The position numbers and the translations under genes are program-made. The notes beneath the pieces were generated by a model. It searched no databases and was not told the DNA's origin. It saw only the letters and a program-made list of their open reading frames with translations. 64,000 nucleotides of DNA from JBNAGF01 sp049801055 (GTDB taxonomy: Bacteria; Pseudomonadota; Alphaproteobacteria; Rhodobacterales; Rhodobacteraceae), in the NCBI RefSeq assembly GCF_049801055.1, contig NZ_JBNAGF010000014.1, forward strand, positions 1-64,000. The letters run 5' to 3'. Within the stretch, counting starts at the first letter, position 1; each line of letters starts with the position of its first letter. This document shows positions 63,073 through 64,000 of the stretch, in pieces.

Positions 63073-63243
63073 CGCCAAAAACCTGCCCGATACAGCTGCT
63101 TATTGGAACGAAAATCAATCAGACGGATTGGATTGCGGCCGTTTCCGCCTGCACCATGTGATCTGAATCATGGTGATGCCGCGCCTTTGAATGCCACTGT
63201 GGCTACGTTGTCTTTCAGTTCTTCCAATGAAAGGAGGAGAATG

Positions 63244-63672
63244 ATGACCACAGTCCGGCAACTCATTCACGAAAAGGGGGCAGAGGTGATCACTGTCCGA
63301 CCGGAAGATACAGTCTTGGAGGCGATCACGAAGATGGCCGATCACAACGTGGGATCAGTCCTCGTTATGAACGGAACACAGCTTTCCGGCATTTTCACCG
63401 AAAGGCACTACGCCAGGAATGTGTTCCTGAAAGGCCGGTCCTCGCCCGACACCCGGGTCGGCGAGATCATGGCTGAGCGTGTCGTCTGCGCCACCCCTGA
63501 CCAGACGGTAGAAGAGTGCATGGCCGTCATGACCGATAAAGCAGTTCGTCACCTTCCGGTTCTTGAAGGAAATCAACTGGTCGGCGTAGTCTCGATCGGC
63601 GATCTGGTAAAGAGCATCATAAGCGACCAGAAATTCGTCATCGAACAGCTGGAGCACTATATCTCCGGATAG
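63244..63672 (+). CDS. Two-CBS-domain protein
   Basis: A 142-residue protein made of two tandem CBS domains (DTVLEAITKMADHNVGSVLV and QTVEECMAVMTDKAVRHLPVLEG...GDLVKSII). Such pairs bind adenine nucleotides and regulate partner proteins. ATG 63244 has AGGAGG; an adjacent ATG at 63241 is too close to it. The gene sits between trmD and rplS, splitting a usually tight group. Confidence 0.88.
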   Translation: MTTVRQLIHEKGAEVITVRPEDTVLEAITKMADHNVGSVLVMNGTQLSGIFTERHYARNVFLKGRSSPDTRVGEIMAERVVCATPDQTVEECMAVMTDKAVRHLPVLEGNQLVGVVSIGDLVKSIISDQKFVIEQLEHYISG

Positions 63673-63985
63673 GTCGGACCGGGCGCCATTGGTGCAGTCC
63701 ATGATTGAGCGGCGCAATACATGGCCGCCACACTCGGGGCTTGATCAATGTTGCAGCCCGCACTATACGTCCGCCGTTCGGAATCGTTTTGCGGCTCCGG
63801 GCTCTTTCTGTTTTGCAGGTATCCGCAGAACCTTCTTCGGTTCGACAGGCGGCTGGCTGGACAGAAACAAGGAACAGACAACCTGATCTCTGGCGGGCTG
63901 CATCTGGCAGGACCCGGTGAAGACCAAGAGCTCTTAGGTGCATCAAAACTTCGTGGACCAACCACGAGCAGATAGGAGAATTGCG
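63673..63985. other. Gene-free region before rplS
   Basis: These 313 bases have only short frames without SD or family resemblance. A 5-bp dyad (CGTGG / CCACG, about 63951-63965) lies 20 bases before the rplS start. The stretch likely carries the promoter or leader for rplS, needed because the CBS gene separates it from trmD. Confidence 0.45.
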
Positions 63986-64000
63986 ATGGACCTGATCGCA
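63986..64000 (+). CDS. rplS: 50S ribosomal protein L19, 5' end only
   Basis: Only the first five codons (MDLIA) are in the window; they match the usual RplS start, and the SD TAGGAG precedes the ATG. Position after trmD fits the rpsP-rimM-trmD-rplS group. The rest lies beyond the window. Confidence 0.85.

Noticed and set aside
63657..63975. Open frames in the stretch before rplS
   Set aside because: Short, low-complexity, no SD and no recognisable domain.

Overview
The window is chromosomal core DNA from an alphaproteobacterium, most likely a marine Rhodobacterales (Roseobacter-group) species. The evidence is the gene order and families: a ChvI-ChvG-HprK-RapZ-PTS cluster next to pckA; an F0-only ATP synthase operon with both b and b' subunits; the rpoZ-rsh-pdxJ-acpS-lepB-rnc-era-DUF1491-recO array; (2S)-methylsuccinyl-CoA dehydrogenase of the ethylmalonyl-CoA pathway; a full CtrA-type box; and high GC with many GTG and TTG starts coupled to the preceding stop. 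This placement is inference from the sequence; no database search was run. I saw no insertion sequence, prophage, integrase, CRISPR array, tRNA or rRNA gene.

Layout. 1-4.4 kb: tuf with its own promoter and terminator, a lipoprotein and parC (all minus). 4.5-11 kb (mostly plus): an SH3 protein, an SDR enzyme, a HIG1-type membrane protein with a corrinoid adenosyltransferase, etfBA, a DUF6473-like gene and 3-hydroxybutyryl-CoA dehydrogenase. 11-16.5 kb (minus): the envelope-sensing ChvI/ChvG pair with HprK, RapZ, EIIA, HPr and an acyltransferase, divergent from pckA. 18.5-22.8 kb: a TauE-type permease, mcd, a META lipoprotein and a small orphan gene. 21.6-31.3 kb (minus): a dense housekeeping array running folK, rpoZ, rsh, DUF2062, pdxJ, a secreted protein, acpS, lepB, rnc, era, DUF1491, recO. 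31.4-34.7 kb: a NYN nuclease-like gene, a cytochrome c, ispH, a methyltransferase and rnhA. 34.7-37.6 kb (minus): three tandem peptide-deformylase genes, fmt and two small membrane proteins. 37.7-44.1 kb: a PatB-type C-S lyase, a glutathionyl-hydroquinone reductase, an atypical receiver protein, two cobalamin genes and a lytic transglycosylase. 44.1-50.7 kb: smc, a lipoprotein, a FadR-type regulator and an outer-membrane barrel. 50.8-53.5 kb (minus): atpI-B-E-X-F. 53.7-57.1 kb: small regulators, an EamA transporter, an azoreductase and a trans-editing deacylase. 57.4-64 kb (plus): ffh, two GNATs, chorismate mutase, rpsP, a nonsense-interrupted bluB, a 47-residue membrane protein, rimM, trmD, a CBS protein and the first codons of rplS.

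Themes. Most genes serve translation (tuf, def, fmt, rnc, era, rimM, trmD, rpsP, ffh), stringent and envelope stress signalling (rsh, ChvGI, PTS phosphorelay), energy (F0, ETF, pckA, mcd) and cobalamin (adenosyltransferase, cobC, cobD, broken bluB).

Most notable: an in-frame TAG at codon 34 of bluB; a translationally coupled def-def-def-fmt operon whose third copy has lost the metal-binding Cys and the catalytic Glu; and a perfect TTAA-N7-TTAA CtrA-type box upstream of a degenerate receiver protein. I found no clearly novel multi-gene system; the window is largely conserved core genome.
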